Shown here: positions 21,742-31,749 of the stretch, one piece after another
Layout: every line of letters starts with the position of its first letter
How positions within the stretch are numbered: position 1 is the first letter of the stretch
Assembly (NCBI GenBank): GCA_010909165.1
Contig: VJWM01000205.1
Location: forward strand, 62,001 to 126,000
Direction of reading: 5' to 3'
From: Anthoceros angustus
Lineage: Eukaryota > Streptophyta > Anthocerotopsida > Anthocerotales > Anthocerotaceae
Length of the DNA: 64,000 bases
Notes under the pieces: model-generated
Told to the model about the DNA's origin: nothing
The model's database searches: none
The model's input: the letters and a program-made list of their open reading frames with translations, nothing else
Made by a program: the position numbers and the translations under genes

Positions 21742-22696
21742 ATGGCCAAGCAAAGCAAAAGAAGGATCCCAAGCAAGAATCGAGTGAGCACTTGTGCTCT
21801 CCAAGTTGGCCTTCCAAACTGGCAAGTGAGATTTCCAAGAAACATCAAACAAAAGACAGGGAATTGGAGCATGGCCACGCTGAAAGAAGCCCTGGCTGCG
21901 CTCGATCGCGGCATGAATCTAAGAGAGGTAGAGCAATATTTCGGGATCTCAAGGAGCACCTTGTCGGATTGGAGGAGAGGGAAAGTTGACGCTCAGCAAA
22001 AGGAAAGGCGGTTGTGTTTAGACTTGTGAGGAGGAAAACCAAGTTGCCACCCCTACATCAATGGGGTGGTAGGCCTACGCCATTTGTGAATGGAATTCCT
22101 AGTAGGCATTGGTGCCAAGGGTTCCTTCGATGCCACCCCTACATGAGGAAAAGAAAGGCCACTGGATTAGAGCCATCAAGAGCAAGAGCTATGAATCCCG
22201 ATGTGATTGCTTCTTTTTATGCACAATTGGCTAGCATCTATGATTCAGTTGATGGCCCTTTTTCAGCATGCAGGATATGGAACATGGATGAAACCAACGT
22301 GCAATAAGGGAGGGAGGGAGCACTTATCATTCTAGGACTGCGTGGCTCTCATGACATGGCTGTCCCCACTGCAGATGTGAAACAATCTCTCACATATGTT
22401 GCTTGTGGCAATGCAGCACGCCACAAACTTCCAGGTCTTTACATTTTTAAGGGGTCGAGCCACACCACGTCCAAGACAAACCTCATGAGGTTTGTCTAGG
22501 AGGAAGGAGCTATTGGCTGTAGGCAAGAGAATGCATTCATAACTGCAGATATCTTCCTACAAGGATTACAGCATTTCCACCGACAAGTTGGCAGCACCAT
22601 GAGCCCAACTTGCAAACATGTTTTGTTGTTAGATGGAGCAAAACAACATTTTTCATTGGAGGCTGCAACTTATGCACAAGAAATGGGCTTGATGTC
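21742..22696 (+). pseudogene. Pogo-like transposase pseudogene, 5' part (split by retroelement)
   Basis: From 21742 the frame encodes a psq-type helix-turn-helix (LKEALAALDRGMNLREVEQY, then FGISRSTLSDWRRG). After a frameshift near 22030 a CENP-B-like second DNA-binding region follows (PSRHWCQGFLRCHPYMRKR). The DDE core then gives RIWNMDETNVQ (first catalytic Asp) and, beyond a stop near 22498 (FV, TAG, EEGAIG), HVLLLDGAKQHFSLEA (second catalytic Asp). This order is that of the pogo/Tigger/Jerky branch of Tc1/mariner transposases. The gene is cut at the ATGTC target site of the Ty3/gypsy array and resumes at 53481. At least two frameshifts and one stop besides the insertion show it is dead. 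Confidence 0.8.
22692..22696. other. Target-site duplication, left (ATGTC)
   Basis: ATGTC directly precedes the LTR terminus TGTGGCGG. The same five bases follow the opposite LTR end at 53481-53485. Confidence 0.9.
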
Positions 22697-22859
22697 TGTG
22701 GCGGGACTTTTGCTGATGGCCAGCCGGGCGCGCACAATCCCGTGTCGTTGTAGGAAGAAGTCCGTTCCCAAGGGAATGATAGGCCGTTTACGCGTTTGGT
22801 GATTCTGTCCTTAGCGCTCGTTCGGTCTCACACACATACTCCTAACTACTCTGGCGTTC

Positions 22860-23290
22860 ACCGTCTGATGGCCAAGCGTTTAGGACCCGTTCGCGTCCGT
22901 ATCGTTCACATACATCCTTCGCATCCGGTCCTTTCCTCTCTCTCACGCTACACTCTTGATCTTAGAAAAGGCCTTGATTCTGTGATCCGGACCTCCTCGT
23001 TCGCGGGCCTCTCGTCCGGGCTCTACCCTCCGGAGTTCCTCCGGCTCAGTCCGTTCGGTGTCGGACGCGGCTCTCGGGGCGAAAACGGATCACGATCACC
23101 CTTCCACACACACACCACAGCGCGTTAAGTCGTCACGGGACCTTGATCAATCTCCCGGGCGCCGTGCACCTTTCGGTGACTCGGGACTCACGTTAGCAAG
23201 AAGACTCACAAAGGTGCAAGCGGCATCAACACCAAGAAAGATGCTTTACTAGCCTCGGCCCTCTTATCTGCGCCCAAGGTGGCGTCTTTA
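22860..23290 (-). promoter_or_regulatory. LTR1 core promoter and R/U5 leader
   Basis: On the minus strand GTGTAATAAAGACGCC is followed by CAGATAAGAGGGCC (TATA-like, 23261-23270 on plus), AGTAAAGCATC about 25 bases on (likely transcription start), then CTTGCTAACGTGAGTC and GAGATTGATCAAGGTCCC. The same layout occurs in each LTR and in the plus-strand family at 60650 and 63520, where the TATA box is a clean GTATAAGAG. Confidence 0.55.
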
Positions 23291-23647
23291 TTACACCCCT
23301 ATTACGTGATAGCTCGGTATACCTAATCGCCTACCGGCCTATCCCCTATCTCCTTCCATGGTGTGGGAAGGTCACAGGCCCGCCCGGGTGGTCAATCCCC
23401 GTCTGGCAGTTGTGGTGCACCCAATCGGATGATCCGTGAGGCGGGCCCTCCTCTCCCGGAATCACAGCCGGGTTGGGCTCTGGCGGCAGCGACGCCGTTA
23501 CCACGGCGTCATCCTCCTGGCCCCTCAGGTCGCCCGGTGGGGCCACCACTATCTGCTCCCCTAAGCGTAAGTCGAAGGGGCTCCTCCTTCTTGCCGCGGT
23601 CCTCGAGGTCTGTCTCGACTCCGAACTTGAGTCCGGCTTATTCACAG

Positions 23648-23786
23648 GTCCGGACTTGAGGTCCGGACTTGAGGTCCGGACCTCGGGGTCCGGACTTGTC
23701 CGGGGGACTTGAGTCCGGACTTATTGTCCGGACTTGAGTCCGGACTTATTCAGTCCGGACTTGGTCGGCCTCCCTGAGTCCGGACA
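23648..23786 (-). repeat. GTCCGGAC palindromic repeat block, LTR1
   Basis: GTCCGGAC or AGTCCGGACTTGAG units recur every 12-25 bases. Each core is an 8-bp palindrome. The block lies between the LTR coding region and the promoter. Confidence 0.85.
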
Positions 23787-23829
23787 AAGTCGGACTCCAC
23801 CGGGTTTCCTCCCTCACGGGACTCCTCCG

Positions 23830-26620
23830 TGGCTCTCCTCGAAGTCCTCCTCCCGATCGCGTGACTCGCCGTTGGCCTCCTTCCATGGTGAGGTGCGGGG
23901 TGCTTACCTCGATCGCATCCCGCTCCTCGTTCGCTCCTCCATTGCTCCTCTCCGCGCTCCGTCATCTCAAGCAGGGGCCACTAGGGTCCCTGTCTTGTCC
24001 CTTCATCTCCTTGAGCCTTCCGGTCCGTCCGTTTGTGACGTCGAGGCTTCTGCCTTGAGCTCGGCGTGGTAATAGGCAAAGTCAGATCGACTTGTTGAAT
24101 TGCCTCTTCCACGTGTGCGGGCACCGATACTCCCTCCGCCATAAGTGTTAGGTGGCGTCTTTGCCCGGCTTGTTGGGCCACCTCTCTGCCCAGTTGGTGG
24201 GCAGGTACATCGCGAGGCTACGGCCTCGGTCACCTCCTGTGCAGTGCTCCTGCTCGGCTCCGTCGTTTCCTCTCCATTGACTTACCGCCATAGCGGCGTT
24301 CCCTTTCTTTGGACGGCGGCTTCTTTTCTTCCGGTGCTCGCTCCTCCGTTCATTACGGCCTTTAGCTCCGGCTCCTCTCCGGTGAGATACCTCCGTCCAG
24401 GCTCGGACTTCCTCCGGCTCATACAGCACAGCAGCGTCCAACTCCTTGGATAGTCGCGATTTTCCTCCGTCTTGACGGGCGGGCTGCTCTATTCGTGCTC
24501 AGTCGTGGATTCTCTCGTTGAGAATCACTGCTCAAGCGCATCTTGGGTTGTAGCTCAGCGTGTCCTAGTCCTCCATCTGCGCCTCCTCTACTTCCCTGGT
24601 GTACTCGGAGATCTCCTATCTCCCAGTCTTGGCCTCCATCTCCTCCCTGGCCTTGCTCCATAGCCTTTGTCACGGCCTTGAGTTAGCCTCGGTACTGTGA
24701 CTCTCTCCGGTTCGATCACGTCTGTAGTGATCCGGTCGCTCTTTTGCGACTTGCTCCTTCGCCGCCTTTTGGGCCTCGCCCACTTGGCCTCTGGCCGCGC
24801 CTCGCCCGGTCCCAGCTCTCTGCGCGTGCGGGCCTCTTAGCCTCTGCTGCGCTTCCCTCTTTTGCAAAGGTCCTCCGCGCGCTTGGGCCTCTGAGCTTGC
24901 TTGATTCGCCTGGTGAAGAACCTTAACCCGATCTGTGAACCGCGGGCCTCGCGCTCCGCCGGCGTTTCCCTTCCTCGATCCGGCGAGGGACTCCGCCTTT
25001 CCTTTGCCCCTCGGCCGCCTTCACTTGCTCTTGGGTTCCACCATCCTCCTCCGGGTGGCCTCCACTTCCACAGGTCTTCTCCTGTACCACGAGACCCCAA
25101 AGCATTCCGTCCATGGCGGTAGCAGGACTCGCCGTGTTTCTTCCACGGCCACGTGTGAGGCCCCACAAAGTCCGTAGTGGGAGCCGGCATTTCTCGTCCG
25201 CCAAGGACCTCCATACCCGATCGGTCGGTGGGTTCTCGGACCTAATCGGGACCCTCGGTCACAGTGGTGGTCGAGTCTCACCCTCTTGGCCCTCTTGGCC
25301 TCTAACTCCTTTGTGCCCTCTTTCTCACAGGGCTCGGAGGAGGTGAGGGGTCGGGAGCAAGCTCTTTTGCCCCTTCACAGCCGGGGCAGGACGGCTCGGG
25401 GTGTGCGCGTGACCTCCACTCCTTGGGCCACGTCCTTCTGCCCTCCTTACGCCTCTTGACCTCTTGCCACTCCGTGGGCGGGGTAATGCACCTTCGAGGT
25501 CTTTGCGTTGGTAAGCGGCACCGTCTTCCGCCTCTTGGCTCCCCGGGTTCGTCGGGGCTCGGCCGTCGTGGTTGTTATTGTGCCGGTGCGGAGGCCAGCG
25601 CCCTCGGCGCCTCCCTCTGTGCGGCTCGGAGGGCACCAAAAGGAGGAAGGGGAATCCTCCCAAACTTCACAGGTGGTGAGGGGTTCGCTCAGACGTGAGT
25701 CAGGAATCCTCGATCGTCCTCCTCCGAGTCGCTTGGTCTTGAAGGGCGACCCCCCCACCTCAGGCGCCCTTGCACGCTCTACTTGGCGGGGCCTCCGGCC
25801 CCCGGGCGCTCAAGCTCTCCTCCTTGAGCTCGAAATGTCCCCATACATGAATCGGTGTGGTCGGCCGATGAGGCTTCTCGCTCCTTAGCTTGCGTGCCTC
25901 CCACTGGCAGGCGAAGATAATCCTTCCCCGGTCGCTCTCTTCCCATTGGGCGCATGCGAGAATACCAGCAGTTATCACCAAGGTGATCCACCTTGGTGGC
26001 GAGTTCAATGGACAATGATCCGGGCTACCGCCCTTACTCATCCCGGATCGGATATCAACCATCCGTTGGTTGTCGCTGCGTTCGAGCCTCGGCGCGCGGT
26101 GGGCCCTATCTTCCCCGCCTTAAGGGGCTCGGCACCACGCCCCTTCTTCCTCCTTGGGCGGTTGTAGGCCATCCTCGGGACCTCAAGGTCCGCCGCCTCG
26201 GGTCCTCCGGAGGTTCTTGGATCGGACCTCCTTGTTGATCGGTCGACCATTTGGAACGTCCGGATGCCACTCTGCACCAATTCCCACACTTCCTCCGGCC
26301 GGGCCGAAGTCCGGATAGCGCGGGTCACAATGTTGCGCTCCACGGTCCATGGCTCCCAGTTTCCGTCGGCTTTTGGGTGCCATTGCTTTCTCCTCCTCTT
26401 GTTCTTTGTGCTGCTGGCGTCGGGCACGATGTTCCTCCTTCGCGCGTTGTTGCTCCAACCTTGATGCGCCCGCTCTGGCGGCCCAAAAGGCGCGCCCGAG
26501 GATTGCGGGCGCAAGGCTGTGAGGATTGCGGAGGCTGCGGAAAATGACCTCCCTCCTTGGCGCTTGTGGAAATGGCTGGGCGGAAGGCGCCTCTTGTCTG
26601 CGCGAGTGCATGGCTTACTC
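23830..26620 (-). pseudogene. LTR-encoded (U3) protein relic, LTR1 copy
   Basis: Coding region on the retroelement sense strand inside the LTR. From its start (about 26380): TEVWEPW-like and VERNIVT segments, NKEVRSKNLR, EVPRMAYNRP, then NGWLISDP, then EMPAPTTDFVGP and a long Lys/Arg/Glu-rich stretch likely to be coiled coil (KRAEDLCKRGKRS). Broken by frame changes about every 50-100 bases. The same segments occur in LTR2, LTR4 and the plus-strand family. I recognise no known family; it shows neither a Gag zinc knuckle nor polymerase motifs. It would be translated from the 3' LTR, downstream of pol. Confidence 0.5.
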
Positions 26621-26998
26621 GACCCTCGCCACTTACTGCGGCCTTACGCCGCCGGGCGCGTGAATACTGCCTGCGGCCTCGGCAGGTTACGGTCACCTCA
26701 CATGCCCGACCTCCACTCGGGGCCGTCCGTGGCGCCGCCTCGTCATCCTCACGCCTCGCTCCTAGGTTACTTTCCTGGCGTACTTATCCTGACACAGGTG
26801 GGTTCGGACTTATCCGTTACTCGGCGTAGTCCGGAGCTTGCCATAGTGTGCCGGGGTCCGTTGTTCACTCCAGTCGGAGTATACTCGAGCCTCGTCCGCG
26901 CTACCCCAATTTATTCCTCCTTTTCCGCCTTATTTATCCTTCAATCCTAAAAACAGAAACCCTACTTATTTCTTAACTCCCGAAGTGCATAGCCCACA

Positions 26999-27012
26999 TA
27001 CTCCCCTTCTCA
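26999..27012 (-). other. Polypurine tract at LTR1
   Basis: On minus, GATGAGAAGGGGAGTA directly precedes the LTR start TGTGGGC. It would prime plus-strand DNA synthesis. Confidence 0.7.
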
Positions 27013-27427
27013 TCATTGGCGTCTCGCCAACACTAAGCATACTTCTTCACCCGCCACCCGTTTACCAGTGGGCGACTCTCCATCTAGGCGTGGGCCGGAC
27101 CCGTTGTCATATACTTGCACCACTTAGTGCGGACCCATCCATCTCGGTGAAGTTTGCACGGAAAATGCATGTGGCGACTATCATAAAGGAGGCGGGTCCC
27201 CTTCCTTTACATACTCGATTCCGATCGGCGATCGTGCCAAATCTTTTGGTTTTGCACCATGCATCTTGGTGAGCTTCTTCCACATCCTCTGTCTTTGCAC
27301 AAACCCCAAGAGTCGCTCGGTGGCTTTCCTCTTCATCGGTCTCCTTCCATCATTACTCGAAAAGTGGGCACTTCAAACTCTCGGCATTACGGAGAGTGTG
27401 TGGGTCAAGTAAGGGTCCGTTGTGTGG

Positions 27428-27960
27428 TCACCTTCTCTGCTGTCCGGGCATACGGTCTGCGGATGGCGACTTAGTATCCATCATGGGCGTAGTTCCTGTG
27501 AGTTTATTCGAGGATCCTGCGGATGAGCCCATTTGTCTTCTCTGTCGACCCATTGGCCTTAGGATTGTAGGGTGCCGTCTTGCGATGATTGATGCGAAAT
27601 ACTCCGTCATGGCGGCCACCACATCATTAAGGAAATGGGTTCCCCTATCACTTACCAAGCTGCGGACATCCGTGCGGGTTATGATGTTCTCGTGCGAATT
27701 TGGCCACGGTATTTGCGAGTCCGTTCTTGTACCGCCTCTACCCACAGTGCGGTGATGGCCACCGGGATGTATCTCCTTTGTGTGTGTCTTGTCGTGGGTG
27801 TATGGGTCCAACAAAGTCAATACCCACTTTTGAAGGTGCGGTGCCAATATCGGTACTAGCGGCCCTTTGTGTCGTCGGGGTTGGCTTTCCGATCCGACAA
27901 GCATCACACTTCTTCCTAAGCGGTGGGTGTCCCCATACATTGTTGGCCACCGATCCGCTT
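27428..27960 (-). pseudogene. Ty3/gypsy integrase fragment, duplicated copy 1 in internal A
   Basis: Minus frames give NNVWGHPPLRKKCDAC and RIGKPTPTT (the CC half of the HHCC zinc finger and its usual follow-on), a VPILAP segment and the core SLVSDRGTHFLNDVVAAMTEYF. The second catalytic Asp lies in VSDRGTHF. It catalyses insertion of the cDNA into the host chromosome. Frameshifts separate the parts. Confidence 0.8.
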
Positions 27961-28211
27961 CAAAATCTTTTGGTGGTGACTGTCTTGCGTAGTGTCCTCC
28001 CCAATCCTTCGTGCATTCCCACAGCGGCTCCTCTCTGCGGTTGCAAGTACCTTCGTTCTACTCGTCAGGCCCTAATTTGAACACACACCGTTGTACATTA
28101 CGAAGGGTCGAGCATAGTGCACGAATGCCTCCCTCATCCGAGTGATTTTGGAAGCTCCATTCCCAGTACCGCTCTATTTCTTCGTGGGTCGGACGGCGGA
28201 CCCTCCCTTCT

Positions 28212-29510
28212 CCGCGCTACCCCAATTTATTCCTCCTTTTCCGCCTTATTTATCCTTCAATCCTAAAAAAGCGAAACCCTACTTATTTCTTAACTCCCGA
28301 GTGCATAGCCACATACTCCCCTTCTCATCTGTTGGCGTCTCGCCAACACTAAGCATACTTCTTCACCACCCGTTTCGAGTGGGCAGACTCTCCATCTATC
28401 GTGGTGGGCCGGACCCGTTGTCATATACTTGCACCACTTGATACGGACCCATCCATCTCGGTGAAGTTTGCACGGAAAATGCATGTGGCGACTATCATAA
28501 AGGAGGCGGTCCCCTTCCTTTACATACTCGATTCATGATCGGCGATCGTGCCAAATCTTTTGTTGGTTTTGCACTGCGCATCTTGGTGAGCTTCTTCCAC
28601 ATCCTCTGTCTTTGCACAAACCCCAAGAGTCGCTCGGTGGCTTTCCTCCTCGTCTCCTTCCATCATTACTCGAAAAGTGGGCACTTCAAACTCTCGGCAT
28701 TACGGAGAGTGTCCGTAGGTCAAGTAAGGGGTCCGTTGTGTGGTCACCTTCTCTGTCCGGGCATACAGTGCGGATGGCGACTTGGTATCCCGATCATGGG
28801 CGTAGTTCCTGTGAGTTTATTGATCCTGAGATGAGCCCATTTGTCTTCTCTGTCGACCCATTGGCCTTAGGATTGTAGGGTGCCGTCTTGCGATGATTGA
28901 TGCGAAATACTCCGTCATGGCGGCCACCACATCATTAAGGAAATGGGTTCCCCTATCACTTACCAAGCTGCGGACATCCGTCGGGGTTATGATGTTCTCG
29001 TGCGAATTTGGCCACGGTATTTGCGAGTCCGTTCTTGTCGCCGCCTCTACCCACAGTGCGGTGGTCAGTGCCACGGGATGTATCTCCTTTGTGTGTGTCT
29101 TGTCGTTGTATAGGTCCAACAAAGTCAATACCCACTTTTCGAAGGTGCGGTGCCAATATCGGTACTAGCGGCCCCGTGTCGTCGGGGTTGGCTTTCCGAT
29201 CCGTGACAAGCATCACACTTCTTCCTAAGCGGTGGGTGTCCCCATACATTGTTGGCCACCGATCCGCTTCAAAATCTTTTGGTGGTGACTGCGTAGTGTC
29301 CTCCCCAATCCTTCGTGCATTCCCTAGCTCCTGTCTCTGCGGTTGCAAGTACCTTCGTTCTCCGTCAGGCCCTAATTTGAACACACACCGTTGTACATTA
29401 CGAAGGGTCGAGCATAGTGCACGAATGCCTCCCTCATCCACAGTGATTTTGAGCTCCATTCCCAGTACCGCTCTATTTCTTCGTGGGTCGGACGGCGGAC
29501 CCTCCCTTCT
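28212..29510 (-). repeat. 1.3-kb tandem duplication, copy 2
   Basis: Begins with a second LTR tail (to 28313, AGCCACA) and a second polypurine tract, then repeats the integrase region. Copies differ mainly by small insertions and deletions rather than substitutions. Confidence 0.85.
28817..29460 (-). pseudogene. Ty3/gypsy integrase, copy 2 in internal A
   Basis: Reads, in shifting frames, the zinc-finger part (ADRWPTMYGDTH, KANPDDT), KVGIDFVGPIQR, ALWVEAATRTDS, then SLVSDRGTHFLNDVVAAMTE and a degraded GQTEK-like region. It is joined upstream to the RNase H and RT region, so this is the copy in native position. The DFVGP and SDRGTHF signatures are typical of plant Ty3/gypsy elements. Confidence 0.8.
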
Positions 29511-30260
29511 CGCTAAGGCGATTCTCGTAGCTTGGGGTTGTCTGGGCTCCTCGGTTGTACTTTACTGCGGCAACCAATGTCTCCAGGAGCATCTTCACGA
29601 TCTCTCAACACTGCTTTCTGTTTTCAATCGTGAAATCGCATTTTGGTCTTGCCTCCCTTGTCTTGTTTCCACTTGACGTGAACTCCTGCGGCAACAATAT
29701 CCACCTTGCTATCCGTCCGGACAGTCCGCCTTATTCACCGGATGCTTGAAAAAGTGGTCTACATAGAACACAAACTCAGGGGTAGTAGGTAGTGTCGAAT
29801 TTCTTGACGCCATACCGATGCTTGGCTTCTAGTATGTTTTCGTTCAGCGTGGGTGACGCCGTCCGTAGTATATCGGGATAATCCGCTTATCGTCATACGC
29901 TCGGCACTACTCCGATAGCGGACATCTACATACACATGAAATTTCTGCTCGGTCCGGTCCTCTTAGGGCGGTGCGCTTACCAAGGTGTTACGTAAATCCA
30001 AGGCCTCCTCTCGCTCACGTGACCGGTCCAAACCTCCTCCTTCATGATGGTTACATCAACTTAGCCGCCCTCTTGTAAAGTCCTTAATAAACCGGTAGTA
30101 TCCCACCATTCGAAACCTCGGCTCCTTTAGGTTCGTGGTGGAGGCGGATGACCGGACCTTGTCTGGTCCACCTCGATTCCCGACACCCGATGTCCAAGAT
30201 TCCCTCCGTCATTCCAAAGTAGCATTTCTCGGTGTAGGCTCAATCTCCGAGCGCTCAAGC
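29510..30260 (-). pseudogene. RNase H and connection region, internal A
   Basis: It lies where Ty3/gypsy RNase H is expected, between RT and integrase on minus. Short segments such as HFFKHPVNK and DSKVDVAT-type peptides are visible on minus, but frames break too often to place the catalytic acids. Assignment rests mainly on position. Confidence 0.4.
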
Positions 30261-30941
30261 ACCTTCTTAGATGCCCAAGGTGTTTGTCCTGCTCCCCATG
30301 CACACAAAATCATCCAGAATATCTCCATGAAGTCCCTCGAAGTCACGGAAGGCGTTGGTCACCATACGCATGAGCGACCACAGGCGCTCGGTCATCCCAA
30401 AGGCACTTCTCTTGTAGGCAAGCGTACCCCACTCCGTAGTGAAGGTCGTCTTGTCCCCATCAAACTCCCTTAGGTGCAATTGGTTATATCCGGAGTAGCC
30501 ATCCGGAAGGAGTAAGTAGTCCGTCCGACCACCTTGTCCAAAATGTCGTCTCTGAATGGCATCGGAAGTGGTCCTTCTCGTTCGTTGAGCTTCCTCAATC
30601 TTGGCATACCGAATTTGTCTGTGTTTCTTGGGAACCACCACAATCGGTAGCGACCCACTCGATTGTGATGGGGAAAATGATGTCTGCCTCCGGTACTTAT
30701 CAAGGACCTCCTTCACCTTGATCGAATACTTGGGGTTGAGCTTGTATTGTCGGATTGGCACGCTCACGGCTTCGATCTTATGCTCTCCCACTTCTTGAAT
30801 GCCCTTCATGTCCGTGACCTTGAAGGCGAACACCTCATAAAACTCCCCAGGTTGCTTTAGTCCTTCCTTGGTCCGGAGGCATGCCTTTCTTAAACTTGAA
30901 TTTGCTGGGACCTCCACTTCTTCCACGTCGTCCGGGTTCAC
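30260..30941 (-). pseudogene. Ty3/gypsy reverse transcriptase, internal A
   Basis: One long minus frame carries the RT motifs with small breaks: YKLNPKYSIKVKEVLDKY, SGSLPIVVVPKK, DGYSGYNQLHLREFDGDKTT, FTTEWGTLAYKRSAFGMT, RMVTNAFRDFEGLHGDILDD, then CMGSRTNT in a shifted frame. The FGMT and LDDF segments are the usual polymerase motifs B and C. RNA- and DNA-templated synthesis of the element cDNA is the family role. Indels inside VDYR and around the catalytic DD make it non-functional as given. Confidence 0.9.
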
Positions 30942-31439
30942 GTCTCCCGTTCGTCTGCCTCATTCCAAACCCCTCGTCCTCCTCTCGGGATCGTCCTCTC
31001 GCATCCCCATTCTCGAAGAGCTCGTCGGAGGTGAATCGTGTTACTCCTTGATGTCCGCTTTTCCTTGGTCCGACTCTTGTTGTCTCCCCTTGTCTTTGGT
31101 CCGACCTCCTCTTCACTTCCTTCCTCCGGCCCGTTGTGGCGTTTACTCAAAACAATCAACCACTTCCGCGCCAAAGGCATCCATGTAGTCCATCTCCTCC
31201 TCGGACCGGATCTTGGCGAAAGTCGCCTCCTCGGAACTATCTTGTTCGTCGGTGGAGTCCTCCGGTATACCCTTCGGTAGTGCTCACGGTTTCCCACAAT
31301 AGGTGTCCTTGCTCCGGTGATAGCAACCCTCCCTTCTCGCCTTAGGGTCCCAGTCCACCGGCTTGAAGTGAATCTCCTTCCTTCCAAAGTGTAGCTTTGC
31401 AGGCCAACCCGGCCATGGCCGCCCAACACCTCATACCCT

Positions 31440-31740
31440 AATGGTCCGGCGGTTTGATCACAACAAAATCCGGTTTGTAGGGTGCGCTATGGTGGCCAAG
31501 ACTCGGTTAACTCCCCCGGATCTCTTCTTGACATATACGCCATTCTCGAGTCTTCGTTGAGGTTGAAGGATGTGAAGCCCAATTTTCGTGCCGTGGCTTG
31601 GTGATGAGGTTGACTCGGACCCGTGTCCAGGTACATCCTTGATGATACATCCAATCTCCACTTGTACCCTGGCGCCCCAGGTCGTATGGGACACCACCCT
31701 CACTTCCAACATGCTACCCTTCACGGCTTTGGTGCTCACG
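31440..31740 (-). pseudogene. Aspartic protease relic, internal A
   Basis: Minus frames give VEIGCIIKDVP, then GHGSEST from a shifted DTG, and KIGLHILQP (a shifted KLGFTSFNL). The copy in internal B shows DVPLDTG and RVNLITK directly. The position between gag and RT fits the pol protease. Confidence 0.65.
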
Positions 31741-31749
31741 GTGGGTTTC

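Larger units (their letters stand above)
22697..26998 (-). mobile_element. LTR1 (4302 bp; 3' LTR end of the array)
   Basis: Bounded by TGTGGCGGGAC at the left and GTGCATAGCCCACA at the right on plus, i.e. TGTGGG...CCACA on the coding strand. Its first few bases after the terminus differ slightly from the other LTRs (TTGCTGATGGCCAGCCGG). It contains, in minus-strand order, a coding region, the GTCCGGAC repeat block, the TATA-like box and the R/U5 part. Confidence 0.85.
26896..28211 (-). repeat. 1.3-kb tandem duplication, copy 1
   Basis: Covers the last about 100 bases of LTR1, the polypurine tract and the integrase region of internal A. It is followed directly by copy 2 (28212-29510). The join at 28205-28215 (CCCTTCTCCGCGCTACCCC) fuses CCCTTCTCGCTA of the distal end with GTCCGCGCTACCCC of the proximal end, with a few bases of shared sequence. 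Confidence 0.85.
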
